Of a DNA stretch of 64,000 nucleotides, positions 25,632 through 35,269 are shown in pieces. Position 1 is the first letter of the stretch; every line of letters starts with the position of its first letter. The notes below the pieces were generated by a model. It saw nothing but the letters and a program-made list of their open reading frames with translations. It was not told where the DNA came from and did no database searches. A program made the translations under genes and the position numbers. Origin of the DNA: Rhodobacteraceae bacterium HTCC2083 (lineage in GTDB: Bacteria; Pseudomonadota; Alphaproteobacteria; Rhodobacterales; Rhodobacteraceae); the NCBI GenBank assembly GCA_000156115.1, contig DS995276.1:562017-626016 (forward strand), given 5' to 3'.

Positions 25632-26027
25632 GTGGTGGCAAAGCTCAAAACATCAGCGGCAGACATGGTCGCCGCCGCGCGCGCAGATATTCGTGAGATT
25701 GAAACGCCAGACCTAATTGCGATACTGGAGGATCCGAACCTCGTCGTTGTTGATATCCGTGACGTACGCGAACGCCAGCGCAACGGCTTTATCCCCGGCA
25801 GTTTTCATGCGCCACGCGGGATGATCGAATTCTGGATTGACCCGGACAGCCCCTATTTCAAACCGATATTTGGCGAAGACAAACAGTTCGTCTTTCATTG
25901 CGCTTCTGGCTGGCGCTCTGCCCTCACGGTTCAAACCCTGCAAAACATGGGTTTTGACGCTGCGCACCTGCGCGAAGGCTTCTCTACTTGGGCTACTCAA
26001 GGCGGCCCTGTCGAGAGAACGCAATGA
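25632..26027 (+). CDS. Rhodanese-like domain protein
   Basis: 131 residues by the first of two adjacent GTG codons. The AGGAG site (25624-25628) has better spacing to the second, at 25635, so the protein may be one residue shorter. A single rhodanese domain (about 20-128) carries the active-site loop FHCASGWRSAL with the catalytic Cys, which would take sulfane sulfur. Small single-domain rhodaneses shuttle sulfur; the acceptor is unknown. The gene lies 6-9 bp after the CoA-transferase and overlaps the following oxidoreductase by 4 bp. Confidence 0.87.
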   Translation: MVAKLKTSAADMVAAARADIREIETPDLIAILEDPNLVVVDIRDVRERQRNGFIPGSFHAPRGMIEFWIDPDSPYFKPIFGEDKQFVFHCASGWRSALTVQTLQNMGFDAAHLREGFSTWATQGGPVERTQ

Positions 26028-27229
26028 ACACCCCGGACAAAACCCACTACGATGTCGTGATCATCGGTGGTGCAATGATGGGGTCCTCGGCGGCTTGGTT
26101 CCTCACTGACAATCCCGATTTCGACGGCTCTGTGCTGGTCGTTGAGATGGACAGAAGCTACGCTAATTGTTCTACCGCGCACACAAATTCCTGCATGCGT
26201 CAGCAGTTTTCCAATAAGCTGAATGTACAAATCAGCCAGTTTGCGGCTGATTTCGTCAAGAACCTGCGTGGCTACATGGGCAACGATACGCGCGTGCCGG
26301 AACTGGATATACAGAACTATGGCTACATGTATCTCGCAGACACTGACAGTTTCGCCGACACACTGCGCGAAAATCAAAAGGTGCAGCTTGAGATGGGTGC
26401 GGAAACCCAGCTTTTGAACGCAGAAGAGATCAAGGCTCGCTATCCGTTTTACGATGTCTATGACATAAAACTAGGCTCTATCAACCTCAAGGATGAGGGC
26501 TATTGGGATGGCGGCACGGTCTTTGATTGGTGGCGTCGCTCCGCCAAGGATCGCGGCGTGGAATATGTCACGAACCGCGTGGTTGCGATGGATGTGCAAG
26601 GGAGCAAGGTGTGCTCTGTCACGCTTGAAAGCGGTGAAGTGATTGGCGCGGGTCAGGTCGTCAACGCCTCTGGTCCACGTGGGGCCCTGACCGCAAAAAT
26701 GGCAGGAATCGCATTGCCCGTTGAGCCGCGTAAACGCTTCACCTGGATTTTCAGCGCCGAACAACCGCTTGATCAGGACCTACCGCTGACGATTGACCCT
26801 TCAGGTGTGCATTTCCGCCAAGATGGCCCAAAGACCTATCTCGCCGGTAGCCCCCCTGATCTTGAAGACGATGTCGCTGTCGACCCAAGCGACTTCAACA
26901 TGGATCATGCCCGCTGGGAAAATCACGTGTGGCCAATCATTGCGACTCGCATTCCCCAGTTCGAGGCGATCAAAGTCGTCACCGAATGGGCAGGTCACTA
27001 CGCCTACAACACGCTGGATCAAAACGCAGTTCTTGGTGCCCATCCAGAGATTACGAACTTCATCTTCCTCAATGGATTTTCCGGCCACGGCTTACAACAA
27101 AGCCCTGCAATGGGCCGCGCGACGGCAGAATGGTTGACCTATGGCAGCTACCGAACGCTCGACATGGCGCCTTTCGGGTTCGAACGCATAGCAGAAGGGC
27201 GTGCATTTGAAGAAAAAGCGATCATTTAA
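26024..27229 (+). CDS. FAD-dependent oxidoreductase (DAO family)
   Basis: 401 residues from ATG 26024, inside the rhodanese stop. YDVVIIGGAMMGSSAAWFL is the FAD-binding dinucleotide fold. The second FAD contact GFSGHGLQQSPAMGRATAEWL lies near the C-terminus. The family includes sarcosine and D-amino acid oxidase-like and FOXRED1-like enzymes that oxidise amines or amino acids. The substrate cannot be named. It ends the run of closely packed genes that began with zur. About 95 bp of non-coding sequence separates it from icd. Confidence 0.87.
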   Translation: MNTPDKTHYDVVIIGGAMMGSSAAWFLTDNPDFDGSVLVVEMDRSYANCSTAHTNSCMRQQFSNKLNVQISQFAADFVKNLRGYMGNDTRVPELDIQNYGYMYLADTDSFADTLRENQKVQLEMGAETQLLNAEEIKARYPFYDVYDIKLGSINLKDEGYWDGGTVFDWWRRSAKDRGVEYVTNRVVAMDVQGSKVCSVTLESGEVIGAGQVVNASGPRGALTAKMAGIALPVEPRKRFTWIFSAEQPLDQDLPLTIDPSGVHFRQDGPKTYLAGSPPDLEDDVAVDPSDFNMDHARWENHVWPIIATRIPQFEAIKVVTEWAGHYAYNTLDQNAVLGAHPEITNFIFLNGFSGHGLQQSPAMGRATAEWLTYGSYRTLDMAPFGFERIAEGRAFEEKAII

Positions 27230-27325
27230 GCTGCAAACTGCGACACCGCATACCACGGTATACTGTAGACGACTCCCAGATGATCCACTAAGGACACCTC
27301 AACACCATCTTAAAGAGGTTTCCAG

Positions 27326-29515
27326 ATGTCCGATATTATCTACACAAAAGTCGATGAAGCACCCGAATTGGCCTCCGCGTCGTTCTTGCCAATCATTCAG
27401 AAATTCGCCGCCGCCGCGGGCGTGTCTGTGGGCACAAAAGACATCTCTCTCGCAGGTCGCATTCTGGCGACCTTCCCCGAGCATCTGAAAGAAGATCAGC
27501 GCCAATCTGATGATCTGGCAGAGCTTGGTCGTTTGGTCAAAACGCCAGAAGCGAACGTGATCAAACTCCCCAATATCTCGGCTTCCGTGCCCCAATTGGT
27601 CGCGGCAGTGAAAGAACTTCAATCGCAAGGCTTCGCACTTCCCGACTACCCGGAAACACCCAAGACGGACGCTGAAAAAGAGATCCGCGCGAAGTTTGAC
27701 GCAATCAAAGGCTCTGCTGTGAACCCGGTTCTGCGCGAAGGCAACTCTGATCGTCGTGCAGCGAAAGCGGTAAAAAGCTACGCTCAGAACAACCCGCACC
27801 GCATGGGTAAATGGACTGCCCACAGCAAAACGCGCGTGTCCTCTATGACCGGTGGCGATTTCTTCTCCAACGAGACATCCGTAACCCTCATCAAAGCAGC
27901 CTCAGCGAAAATCATTCTCGAAACAGCTACAGGCGAAACCGTGTTGAAAGAGGGTCTTAGTTACCCCGCAGGCACAGTCGTTGACGCCACATTCATGAGC
28001 GCAGCCGCGCTTGATGCCTTTCTCGCAGAAGAAATCGCAAGCACGAAAGAAGACGGCACGCTCTTCTCGCTACACATGAAAGCGACAATGATGAAGGTCT
28101 CAGACCCGATCATCTTCGGCCACGCGGTCAAGGTCTTCCTTGCCCCCGTCTTTAATATATTCGGCGCTGAAATGGCAGACCTCGGCGTGAACCCAAACTC
28201 CGGTCTTGGAGATCTCTTAGAGCGCGTGAAAGACCAGCCAGAGATCATGTCAGCAATTGACGCCTGCATGAGCAAACGCCCCCCTATGTACATGGTGGAC
28301 AGCGACAAAGGCATCACCAACCTTCATGTGCCTTCTGACGTGATCATCGACGCCTCCATGCCTGCGCTTATCCGTGCTGGTGGTAAAGGTTGGGGCCCTG
28401 ATGGTGCCGAAGCTGATGCAAACTGCGTTATTCCAGACAACTCCTACGCACCTGTCTATGATGAATCCATTAAGTTCTTCAAAGAAAACGGCGCGCTGAA
28501 CCCGGCGACCGCAGGTACCGTGCAAAACATCGGCCTAATGGCCCAAAAGGCGGAAGAATACGGTTCGCACCCGACAACTTTCGAAATGCCAACGGCAGGC
28601 ACAGTCAAGATGATCCTCGATGATGGCACCGTTCTGCATGAACACAAGGTCGAGGCGCAGGATATCTGGCGCTCCGCCTCCGCGCGTAAAGCCCCGATTG
28701 AAGATTGGGTGAACCTTGCGATCTCTCGTCAAAAAGCGGAAGGCTGTGAAGCAATTTTCTGGCTCGACGCGAACCGCGCACATGACGCGGAACTGATCGC
28801 CTATGTTAAAACGATTCTTGAAGCACAAGGCGTTGCAGACAAGTTCCAGATCATGGCCCCACGCGAAGCGACACGCGCGTCTCTCGAGACGATTACGAAG
28901 GGCAAGAATTCCATCGCGATCACAGGCAACGTGCTGCGCGACTACCTCACTGACCTCTTCCCGATCTTGGAACTCGCGACCTCCGCCAAGATGCTTTCCA
29001 TCGTGAAACTGATGCAGGGTGGCGGCCTCTTTGAAACAGGCGCTGGTGGCTCTGCACCCAAGCACGTGCAACAGCTTATGGAAGAGAACCATTTGCGTTG
29101 GGATAGCCTCGGCGAATTCTGTGCGCTCGGAGAGAGCCTTCAGTTCCTCGCTGATGCAAGCTCCAACGAAAAGGCGCGCGTTTTGGGCCAAGCGGTCGAT
29201 GCGGCAACGCAAGGCATCCTTGACGACAATCGCTCGCCTTCCCGCAAGGTGGGTGAGCCTGACAACCGCGACAGCCACTACTGGTTCGCACGCTACTGGG
29301 CCGAAGCCTTGTCTGCACAAAACAGCGATGCCGATCTCGCCGCACATTTTGCCCCCATCGCGTCGGCACTAGCAGAAAGTGAGACGGCAATTCTGTCAGA
29401 ACTCGCAAACGGCCAAGGCCCAGCAGTAGAGCTCGGCGGCTACTATCACGGCGATGCGGCCAAAACCGCAACCATTATGCGCCCCTCCGAGACGCTCAAC
29501 GCGATTATCGGCTAA
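27326..29515 (+). CDS. icd: Isocitrate dehydrogenase, NADP-dependent, monomeric type
   Basis: 729 residues, the size of the monomeric IDH class and unrelated in length to the roughly 400-residue dimeric enzyme. It decarboxylates isocitrate to 2-oxoglutarate in the TCA cycle. Conserved stretches are [26 protein letters not shown] (substrate site; Ser/Asn), [41 protein letters not shown] (metal/NADP), and the C-terminal [32 protein letters not shown] serves as ribosome site. A strong terminator follows. Confidence 0.96.
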   Translation: MSDIIYTKVDEAPELASASFLPIIQKFAAAAGVSVGTKDISLAGRILATFPEHLKEDQRQSDDLAELGRLVKTPEANVIKLPNISASVPQLVAAVKELQSQGFALPDYPETPKTDAEKEIRAKFDAIKGSAVNPVLREGNSDRRAAKAVKSYAQNNPHRMGKWTAHSKTRVSSMTGGDFFSNETSVTLIKAASAKIILETATGETVLKEGLSYPAGTVVDATFMSAAALDAFLAEEIASTKEDGTLFSLHMKATMMKVSDPIIFGHAVKVFLAPVFNIFGAEMADLGVNPNSGLGDLLERVKDQPEIMSAIDACMSKRPPMYMVDSDKGITNLHVPSDVIIDASMPALIRAGGKGWGPDGAEADANCVIPDNSYAPVYDESIKFFKENGALNPATAGTVQNIGLMAQKAEEYGSHPTTFEMPTAGTVKMILDDGTVLHEHKVEAQDIWRSASARKAPIEDWVNLAISRQKAEGCEAIFWLDANRAHDAELIAYVKTILEAQGVADKFQIMAPREATRASLETITKGKNSIAITGNVLRDYLTDLFPILELATSAKMLSIVKLMQGGGLFETGAGGSAPKHVQQLMEENHLRWDSLGEFCALGESLQFLADASSNEKARVLGQAVDAATQGILDDNRSPSRKVGEPDNRDSHYWFARYWAEALSAQNSDADLAAHFAPIASALAESETAILSELANGQGPAVELGGYYHGDAAKTATIMRPSETLNAIIG

Positions 29516-29521
29516 ACAACT

Positions 29522-29555
29522 CAGGGCCGCGCACAACTTGTCACGCGCGGCCCTG
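29522..29555 (+). terminator. Intrinsic terminator after icd
   Basis: An 11-bp perfect stem, CAGGGCCGCGC (29522-29532) with GCGCGGCCCTG (29545-29555), around a 12-nt loop, followed by CTTCTTTGG. Confidence 0.8.
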
Positions 29556-29562
29556 CTTCTTT

Positions 29563-29616
29563 GGTCCTAAAATACCTCGGGGGAGACTCAGCTTGCTGAG
29601 ACGGGGGCAGCGCCCC
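29563..29616. repeat. Dispersed palindromic intergenic repeat, copy A
   Basis: The left part reads GGTCCTAAAATACCTCGGGG, followed by two small hairpins (CTCAGC-TT-GCTGAG, then GGGGC-AGC-GCCCC). The same leader followed by palindromes recurs at 35931-35981 and, inverted, at 46787-46844. Located between icd and arsJ. Confidence 0.6.
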
Positions 29617-29619
29617 TTC

Positions 29620-30846
29620 TTAAGCGACGCCCGACTGTGGCAATCGACGCGCAACAGCAGCACTCAAAAACAACATCAGCGACGCGATCAAAAGGCATAG
29701 CTCTAGGCCGCTTGCTTGATACGCGACCCCAGACAAGAGCGTTCCGAGCAATCGCCCCGCCGCGTTGGCCATATAATAAAACCCCACATCCATGCTGACG
29801 CGCGCGTCCGTGCTGAAACTTAAGATCAAAAAGGAATGCAGCGCAGAATTCAACGCGAAGCCAAACCCGAATACAAACAAGCCGATGACCACGAAAGGCG
29901 TAACTGTGCTACTGCTCAACCAAAGCACAATCGCCAAAATTAAGGGCACGAACGCCAAGAGCATTGCCAATGCAAAAGCGCTTTGCACAGGCAAGCGCGC
30001 AAGAATTTTCGGCGCGCTCCCTTGCACTATGCCATAACCAATCACCCAAAGCGCCATGAAACTGCCAATCATAAAGAAGGCCGCTTTGTTGCCCGCATCT
30101 GACCCGTCAGACCATACGCCATAGAAGTAAAGTGGGACGCCTACGACGAACCATACATCTCGGGCCGAAAACAGAAAAACACGAGCGAGACTTAGCCAAT
30201 TCACCGCCTCGCTTGTAGAAAAGACCGCGCTGAACTTTGCACCCTTCATCCCAGACGGCAGCCCAGGCGGCATGCGCCACACGACCAGCGTGAGGAGAAA
30301 ACCAAGCGCACAGGCCATTCCAAGAACAGCCCCTTCAAATCCAAACACCGCCAGCAGAGCGCCACCCAAAAAGAAACCCAAACCTTTGATCGCATTCTTT
30401 GATCCGGTCAGCACAGCTACCCACTGGAAAAGCGTGCTATCCTCAGACGGGGCGAGCAATTTTACCGCAGATTTACTGCTCATCTTGGTGAGATCTTTGG
30501 CGATGCCAGACACACCTTGCGCGCACATCACGAAGGCAACCGAGACAGCAATGCTCCAACTCGGGTCGAGTTGCGTTAACGCTAATAGCGCAACAATCTG
30601 CAAACCAAGGCCTGCATAAAGCGTTGTGGTTAAACCGAAACGCACAGCCAGCCAGCCCGCACAAAGATTGGTTACCATCCCCGCAACTTCATAGAACACA
30701 AAGAGATAGGCAAGTTGGACAGACGAGAAACCAAGCCCATGAAAATGCAGCAAAACCAGCATCCGCAGGGCACCGTCTGTCAGCATGAAAGCCCAATAGG
30801 CTGCGGTGACGACTAGATAGGCTGCAAAGCCTGTTGGCCGTGTCAC
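29620..30846 (-). CDS. arsJ: ArsJ organoarsenical efflux permease (MFS)
   Basis: 408 residues from GTG 30846, which overlaps the GAPDH stop (GTGA). About twelve membrane helices of the major facilitator superfamily. The ArsJ-specific blocks are clear: [86 protein letters not shown] and [18 protein letters not shown]. ArsJ exports 1-arseno-3-phosphoglycerate made by a partner GAPDH from arsenate, giving arsenate resistance. The translationally coupled GAPDH gene directly upstream is that partner. No arsR, arsC or acr3 is near. Confidence 0.93.
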   Translation of the reverse strand: MTRPTGFAAYLVVTAAYWAFMLTDGALRMLVLLHFHGLGFSSVQLAYLFVFYEVAGMVTNLCAGWLAVRFGLTTTLYAGLGLQIVALLALTQLDPSWSIAVSVAFVMCAQGVSGIAKDLTKMSSKSAVKLLAPSEDSTLFQWVAVLTGSKNAIKGLGFFLGGALLAVFGFEGAVLGMACALGFLLTLVVWRMPPGLPSGMKGAKFSAVFSTSEAVNWLSLARVFLFSARDVWFVVGVPLYFYGVWSDGSDAGNKAAFFMIGSFMALWVIGYGIVQGSAPKILARLPVQSAFALAMLLAFVPLILAIVLWLSSSTVTPFVVIGLFVFGFGFALNSALHSFLILSFSTDARVSMDVGFYYMANAAGRLLGTLLSGVAYQASGLELCLLIASLMLFLSAAVARRLPQSGVA

Positions 30847-31841
30847 AACGCCTCGCCAACCATACGCGCGACATCGATGAGACGGTTCGCATAACCCCAT
30901 TCATTGTCATACCACGCGTAGACTTTAACCTGTGTACCGTTCACGACCATGGTAGAGGGCGCGTCAATGATCGTGCTGCGCGGATCGTTCACGTAATCGG
31001 CAGACACCAACGGACGGGTTTCATATCCCAGAATGCCTGCCAGCTCCCCCTCTGAGGCGGCTTTGAACAGCGCGTTCACTTCGGCTTCGCTAGTTGCGCG
31101 CTCCACTTCAAAAACGCAGTCGGTGATGGACGCATTCAGCAAGGGCACGCGTACTGCGTGGCCGTTCAGTTTGCCCGTCAACTCAGGATAGATCAGCGTG
31201 ATCGCCGTGGCTGAGCCCGTTGTCGTGGGGATCAAGGAATTCAAAGCAGACCGCGCACGCCGCAAATCCTTGGCGGGACGATCCACGATTGTTTGTGTGT
31301 TGGTGACATCATGGATCGAAGTGATTGAGCCATGTTTGATCCCTAGGTTTTCATGGATCACTTTCACCACGGGCGCGAGGCAATTCGTTGTGCAAGACGC
31401 CGCCGTAATGATGTTTTGCGTGCTTGCATCGTAATCGTGGTTGTTGACGCCATAAACGATGTTCGCCGCATTTCCGTCTTTGACAGGGGCAGAGACGACA
31501 ACTTTCTTCACACCTGCTTTGAAGTAGGGTGCGAGCTTCGCTTCGGTCTTAAACGCGCCTGTGCAATCGATCACAACGTCGACACCGTTTAGCGGCAGCT
31601 CTTCAAGATTTCGCGTATTGCAAAGCGGAAGCGTTGTTCCGTTGATGGTTATCGTATCGTCATCATAGCTGAATTCAGCATCCCAGCGCCCATGAACAGT
31701 ATCAAACTCCAGTAGATGCGCATGCATTTCTGGATCGCCCACAGTGTCATTGAGAAAGGCGATTTTAGCGCCACTTTCAACAAGCGGCCGCAGAGCGAGT
31801 TTTCCGATTCGGCCAAGGCCATTTATTGCATATGTTGTCAT
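30843..31841 (-). CDS. Glyceraldehyde-3-phosphate dehydrogenase, arsenate-resistance type
   Basis: 332 residues. [18 protein letters not shown] is the NAD fold and Cys150 in [11 protein letters not shown] is the catalytic cysteine; [15 protein letters not shown] is at the C-terminus. Differences from glycolytic GAPDH (for example [25 protein letters not shown]) fit the ArsJ-linked clade. Using arsenate in place of phosphate it would make 1-arseno-3-phosphoglycerate for ArsJ to expel. AAGGAG precedes the ATG. The arsJ start overlaps its stop, so both are made from one message. A glycolytic GAPDH presumably exists elsewhere in the genome. Confidence 0.9.
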   Translation of the reverse strand: MTTYAINGLGRIGKLALRPLVESGAKIAFLNDTVGDPEMHAHLLEFDTVHGRWDAEFSYDDDTITINGTTLPLCNTRNLEELPLNGVDVVIDCTGAFKTEAKLAPYFKAGVKKVVVSAPVKDGNAANIVYGVNNHDYDASTQNIITAASCTTNCLAPVVKVIHENLGIKHGSITSIHDVTNTQTIVDRPAKDLRRARSALNSLIPTTTGSATAITLIYPELTGKLNGHAVRVPLLNASITDCVFEVERATSEAEVNALFKAASEGELAGILGYETRPLVSADYVNDPRSTIIDAPSTMVVNGTQVKVYAWYDNEWGYANRLIDVARMVGEAL

Positions 31842-31882
31842 GAGAACTCCTTTAGAACTCGAATGTAACAGTTAAATGACGA

Positions 31883-31902
31883 TGCGTGATATCATGCACC
31901 TT
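31883..31902 (+). repeat. REP-like hairpin, left flank of the transposase
   Basis: TGCGTGATATCATGCACCTT. The first 16 bases form an inverted repeat with one G-T pair. It matches the element at 32424-32443 at 18 of 20 positions, in the same orientation. The pair brackets the RAYT gene. Confidence 0.7.
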
Positions 31903-31947
31903 GCTGGGATTCATCAGTTCTTAAACATGATCTTCCACAAAGGGCGC

Positions 31948-32430
31948 ATGTCTAATTATACACGCCCCCACATTCGCGGTGCGACAGTCTTCTTCACTGT
32001 CGGTCTGCGCCTCCAAGGCTCTGATACGCTCTTGCGCGAAGTTCACCTGTTGCGCAGCGCAGTCGCGCGCACACTTCGTGAACGGCCCGTTACCGTGAAT
32101 GCTTGGGTGGTTCTGCCCGATCACATGCATTGCATATGGACCTTGCCGGAAGGTGATTGTGATTACTCTACTCGATGGCGGATTATCAAATCTCGGTTCT
32201 CGCGCAAACTGGCGAAAGTACCGCTACGCGCGAGCGACACTAAACGCCAAGGGCGCGGCATTTGGAACCGACGGTTTTGGGAACATCATATCCGCTCAAA
32301 GGCCGACTACGATTCACATATGGAGCATTGTTGGCTGGACCCGGTGCGGCACGGATTCGTGAGCAAACCCGAACATTGGGAATACACATCATTTGCGAAG
32401 CTACGACGCGCGCCAGTGTTTTGTGCGTGA
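31948..32430 (+). mobile_element. REP-associated tyrosine transposase (RAYT, TnpA_REP)
   Basis: 160 residues from ATG 31948 (MSNYTRPHIRGATVFFTV), preceded by AAAGGG. It is a Y1 HUH transposase of the IS200/TnpA_REP type: the HUH pair is His59-Met-His61 (VVLPDHMHCIWTLPEGD) and the catalytic tyrosine is Tyr121 (RSKADYDSHMEHCWLDPVRHG). RSKADYD and GIWNRRFWEHHI are typical. Such enzymes act on REP hairpins and are usually single-copy, domesticated genes. Two nearly identical hairpins flank it; the right one includes the stop codon. Confidence 0.93.
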
Positions 32431-32443
32431 TACCACGCACCTT
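32424..32443 (+). repeat. REP-like hairpin, right flank of the transposase
   Basis: GTGCGTG (32423-32429), loop ATAC, CACGCAC (32434-32440): a perfect 7-bp stem, followed by CTT as in the left copy. The TGA stop of the transposase gene lies inside the hairpin. Confidence 0.75.
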
Positions 32444-32453
32444 ACCTAACAAC

Positions 32454-32879
32454 CTATGGCTTCACGTAGGCAAAGCCATATTCTTGAAGTTCGATCAACC
32501 GTACGACACCCGAAGGCAACGTATTGGCTTCGTCAAGCAGAGCGATATCTTCACCCTTCTTTGCAGACAACTTTCGACGCGTGTTACCAAAAGCTGCAAA
32601 GCTCAGATTGTCCATTTCTAATGACATTGTAGCGATATTATCTGCAACTGGTGATCTACCATCAATCGGCATGTTCAAGCCCAGACCCTATGTCACCACC
32701 TCAACTTCAACGGTATCCCATAACGAATGATAGTAGTTCGTCAAGTTCTGCACACTGTTGAGGGCAATATTCATAACCGCTAGGTCGTTCTCGTTCACCT
32801 GAACCGCAACCTTATGTACGTTTCCTTCAGCAAACAAAGTTCCTGCTCTAAGCGATATTGCAATCGCCATTCCAAACAC
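32454..32879 (-). pseudogene. DsrE/DUF1791-like secreted protein gene with an internal stop
   Basis: From 32879 the frame encodes a short hydrophobic start (FGMAIAISLRAGTLFAEG), then HKVAVQVNENDLAVMNIALNSVQNLTNYY ... VEVEVVT. A TAG follows at 32690-32688, and the same frame continues as GLGLNMPIDGRSPVADNIATMSLEMDNLSFAAFGNT ... PSGVVRLIELQEYGFAYVKP. The two halves join in frame into one DsrE-like protein. The family cysteine expected before GNT is Phe. One nonsense codon, where Tyr is expected, breaks the gene. It lies between the transposase and lepA. Confidence 0.85.
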
Positions 32880-32892
32880 TGTTTACGTTGAT

Positions 32893-32910
32893 AGTCCTCC
32901 CGTGAGGACT
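32893..32910. repeat. Short perfect hairpin upstream of the broken dsrE-like gene
   Basis: AGTCCTC (32893-32899), loop CCGT, GAGGACT (32904-32910). There is no T-run on either side, so a terminator is not certain. It lies between the end of lepA and the start of the broken gene and may slow read-through. Confidence 0.4.
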
Positions 32911-32955
32911 TCAACCCTAATCAAACATGCCTGATCAAATCGAGCGCGCGCGAAA

Positions 32956-34755
32956 TCAGCTATCCATCTTAAGCGCAGAGATAAACGCTTCTTGTGGGAT
33001 ATCGACCTTGCCGAATTGGCGCATCTTCTTCTTACCCGCTTTTTGCTTTTCAAGCAGCTTCTTCTTACGCGTCGCGTCACCACCGTAACACTTAGCGGTT
33101 ACGTCCTTACGCATCGCAGACAAAGTCTCCCGCGCAATGACTTTTCCGCCAATCGCCGCCTGAATAGGGATCTTGAACATATGGCGCGGGATCAAGTCTT
33201 TCAGCTTTTCAACCATCGCCCGTCCGCGCATCTCTGCACGATCACGGTGCACCATGGTTGAAAGCGCATCTACAGGCTCATCATTCACGAGGATCGACAT
33301 TTTCACCAGATGATCCTGACGATAGCCCGTCATTTGATAGTCAAACGAGGCATAGCCTTTGGTCACAGATTTCAAACGATCATAGAAATCAAACACCACT
33401 TCGTTCAAAGGCAAATCATATACCACCATCGCGCGCGTGCCCGCATAGGTAAGATCTTCCTGAATGCCACGACGGTCTTGGCACAGCTTCAACACATCGC
33501 CCAAATACTCATCTGGCACCAAAATCGTCGCCTTGATGCGTGGCTCCTGCATGTGATCCACGAAGGTCAAATCAGGCATATCCGCAGGGTTGTGAAGCTC
33601 CTGCATCGTGCCATCTTTCATATGAATATGATAAATCACCGACGGCGCGGTCGTTATCAGCTCGATATTATACTCACGCTCGATTCGGTCACGAATGACC
33701 TCAAGGTGCAGCAGGCCAAGGAAGCCACAACGAAAACCAAAACCAAGTGCTGCGGATGTTTCCATCTCGAAAGAGAAGCTCGCATCGTTGAGCGCAAGCT
33801 TATCGATCGCATCGCGCAAATCTTCGAACTCAGCACTGTCCACAGGGAACAACCCACAGAACACAACAGGCTGCGCAGGTTTAAAGCCTGGCAAAGCTTC
33901 GTCTGTGCCCTTTTTCTCATGCGTGATCGTGTCACCCACACGCGTGTCGCGCACTTGCTTGATCGAAGCGGTTAAAAAACCCATCTCGCCTGGTCCAAGC
34001 TCTGCAATCTCTTCACGCTGCGGTTTAAACACACCGATGCGATCCACATGATGCACAGAACTATTGGAGAGCATCTTGATCCGCTCGCCCTTTTTCAGCA
34101 CGCCATCAATGATGCGCACCAAGACGATCACGCCCAGATATGCGTCGTACCAACTGTCTACCAGCATCGCCTTTAGCGGCGCATCGCGCTCGCCAACGGG
34201 AGCCGGAAGGCGCGTAACAATTGCTTCCAACGTCTCGCGAATGCCTTGTCCCGTTTTCGCAGACACCTGAATAGCATCTGTCGCATCAAGGCCAATTACA
34301 TCTTCTATCTGCTCCGCCACGCGGTCACAATCAGAGGCGGGCAAATCGATCTTGTTAAGGATCGAGACAATCTCATGATCCGCGTCCATCGCATGATAGA
34401 CGTTCGCCAAGGTCTGCGCTTCCACCCCTTGCGAGCTATCAACGACAAGCAAAGATCCCTCTACCGCGCGCATCGACCGTGACACTTCATAAGCAAAATC
34501 CACGTGACCAGGTGTGTCGATCAGATTAAGCACATAATCTTCACCATCATCTGCCTTGTAGTCGATCCGAACCGTGTTCGCCTTAATGGTAATCCCGCGT
34601 TCGCGTTCAATATCCATGCTGTCGAGCATTTGCTCTTGCATGTCGCGGTCCTTCACCGTCCCCGTCTCTTGAATGAGGCGATCAGCCAAGGTGGATTTCC
34701 CGTGGTCAATATGCGCCACGATGGAGAAATTACGGATTTTGTTCAGCTCTGTCAT
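32956..34755 (-). CDS. lepA: Elongation factor 4 (LepA)
   Basis: 599 residues from [19 protein letters not shown] (ATG 34755); the frame is open further but without similarity. GTPase motifs: AHIDHGKST (G1), DTPGHVDF (G3) and LNKIDLP (G4). The EF4-specific C-terminal domain is present (MDGKVIARE-like [44 protein letters not shown], positions about 535-580). EF4 acts on ribosomes, with roles in 30S assembly and in back-translocation under stress. It stands alone; the next gene on its side is divergent. Confidence 0.97.
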   Translation of the reverse strand: MTELNKIRNFSIVAHIDHGKSTLADRLIQETGTVKDRDMQEQMLDSMDIERERGITIKANTVRIDYKADDGEDYVLNLIDTPGHVDFAYEVSRSMRAVEGSLLVVDSSQGVEAQTLANVYHAMDADHEIVSILNKIDLPASDCDRVAEQIEDVIGLDATDAIQVSAKTGQGIRETLEAIVTRLPAPVGERDAPLKAMLVDSWYDAYLGVIVLVRIIDGVLKKGERIKMLSNSSVHHVDRIGVFKPQREEIAELGPGEMGFLTASIKQVRDTRVGDTITHEKKGTDEALPGFKPAQPVVFCGLFPVDSAEFEDLRDAIDKLALNDASFSFEMETSAALGFGFRCGFLGLLHLEVIRDRIEREYNIELITTAPSVIYHIHMKDGTMQELHNPADMPDLTFVDHMQEPRIKATILVPDEYLGDVLKLCQDRRGIQEDLTYAGTRAMVVYDLPLNEVVFDFYDRLKSVTKGYASFDYQMTGYRQDHLVKMSILVNDEPVDALSTMVHRDRAEMRGRAMVEKLKDLIPRHMFKIPIQAAIGGKVIARETLSAMRKDVTAKCYGGDATRKKKLLEKQKAGKKKMRQFGKVDIPQEAFISALKMDS

Positions 34756-34853
34756 GAGTGGGATATGAGTTGGTTTTGCGGCTTGGTCAAGGTGGCGAAT
34801 GCGCCACGCATATCTACCAAATTTGGCAAAGCTTCGCGTAGCAAGCACGTGAA

Positions 34854-34938
34854 TTGAATCTTCACTGTTTTTGCGCTATGTTAGACAGCAGAGTAATCGG
34901 CATGTGAGAAAACGGGCAAAAGAACCGCGCACATGCCG
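34854..34938 (+). promoter_or_regulatory. Promoter and leader hairpin of the 103-residue secreted protein gene
   Basis: TTGAAT (34854-34859) and TATGTT (34877-34882) are 17 bp apart. A leader of about 65 nt would follow and contains the inverted repeat CGGCATGTG (34898-34906) / CACATGCCG (34930-34938), ending just before the ribosome site of the gene at 34956. Whether the hairpin has a control role is unknown. Confidence 0.5.
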
Positions 34939-34955
34939 GAAAAGAGGCAAAGACC

Positions 34956-35267
34956 ATGAAACATATCATTTTGTCGCTCGCTTTGGCGGGCGTAATAGCC
35001 CCTGTGGTTCCCGCTCCACTTGACGCTGGCAGGATCACCCGCGCTTGCATGAAATCAGATCGCAAAGCCGCGAATCGCAGGTTATGCGTGTGCATCCAAA
35101 GAGCGGCGCGCAAGACCCTCAGTTCCTCTGACCAGCGCATGGCCGCATCCTTCTTTAAAGACCCGCATCGCAGTCAGGAGATCCGTCAATCAGATCGCTC
35201 TAGTCACGAGACGTTTTGGAAGCGCTACAAAAAGTTCGGCGAACGCGCAAAACAGATGTGCTCTTAG
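34956..35267 (+). CDS. Small secreted Rhodobacterales protein
   Basis: 103 residues. A signal peptide (about 1-20, IILSLALAGVIAPVVPA) is followed by a basic mature part with the pattern RACMKSDRKAANRRLCVCIQRAARKTLSSSDQRMAASFFKDPHRSQEIRQSD...FWKRYKKFGERAKQMC. Four cysteines could form disulfides in the periplasm. I recognise the pattern from Rhodobacterales, where it is sometimes labelled an arginine transporter, but nothing in the sequence supports transport. A ribosome site (AAGAGGC) lies upstream. Converges with the GST gene, with a 2-bp gap. Confidence 0.8.
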   Translation: MKHIILSLALAGVIAPVVPAPLDAGRITRACMKSDRKAANRRLCVCIQRAARKTLSSSDQRMAASFFKDPHRSQEIRQSDRSSHETFWKRYKKFGERAKQMCS

Positions 35268-35269
35268 GA

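Noticed and set aside
27250-27261. ATACCACGGTAT inverted repeat before icd as a regulator site
   Set aside because: Only five paired bases and no matching second copy; too short to support a named operator.
32688-32690. TAG in the dsrE-like gene as a recoded pyrrolysine or other amino acid
   Set aside because: No evidence of recoding machinery or a stem nearby, and alphaproteobacteria normally lack pyrrolysine; a nonsense mutation is simpler.
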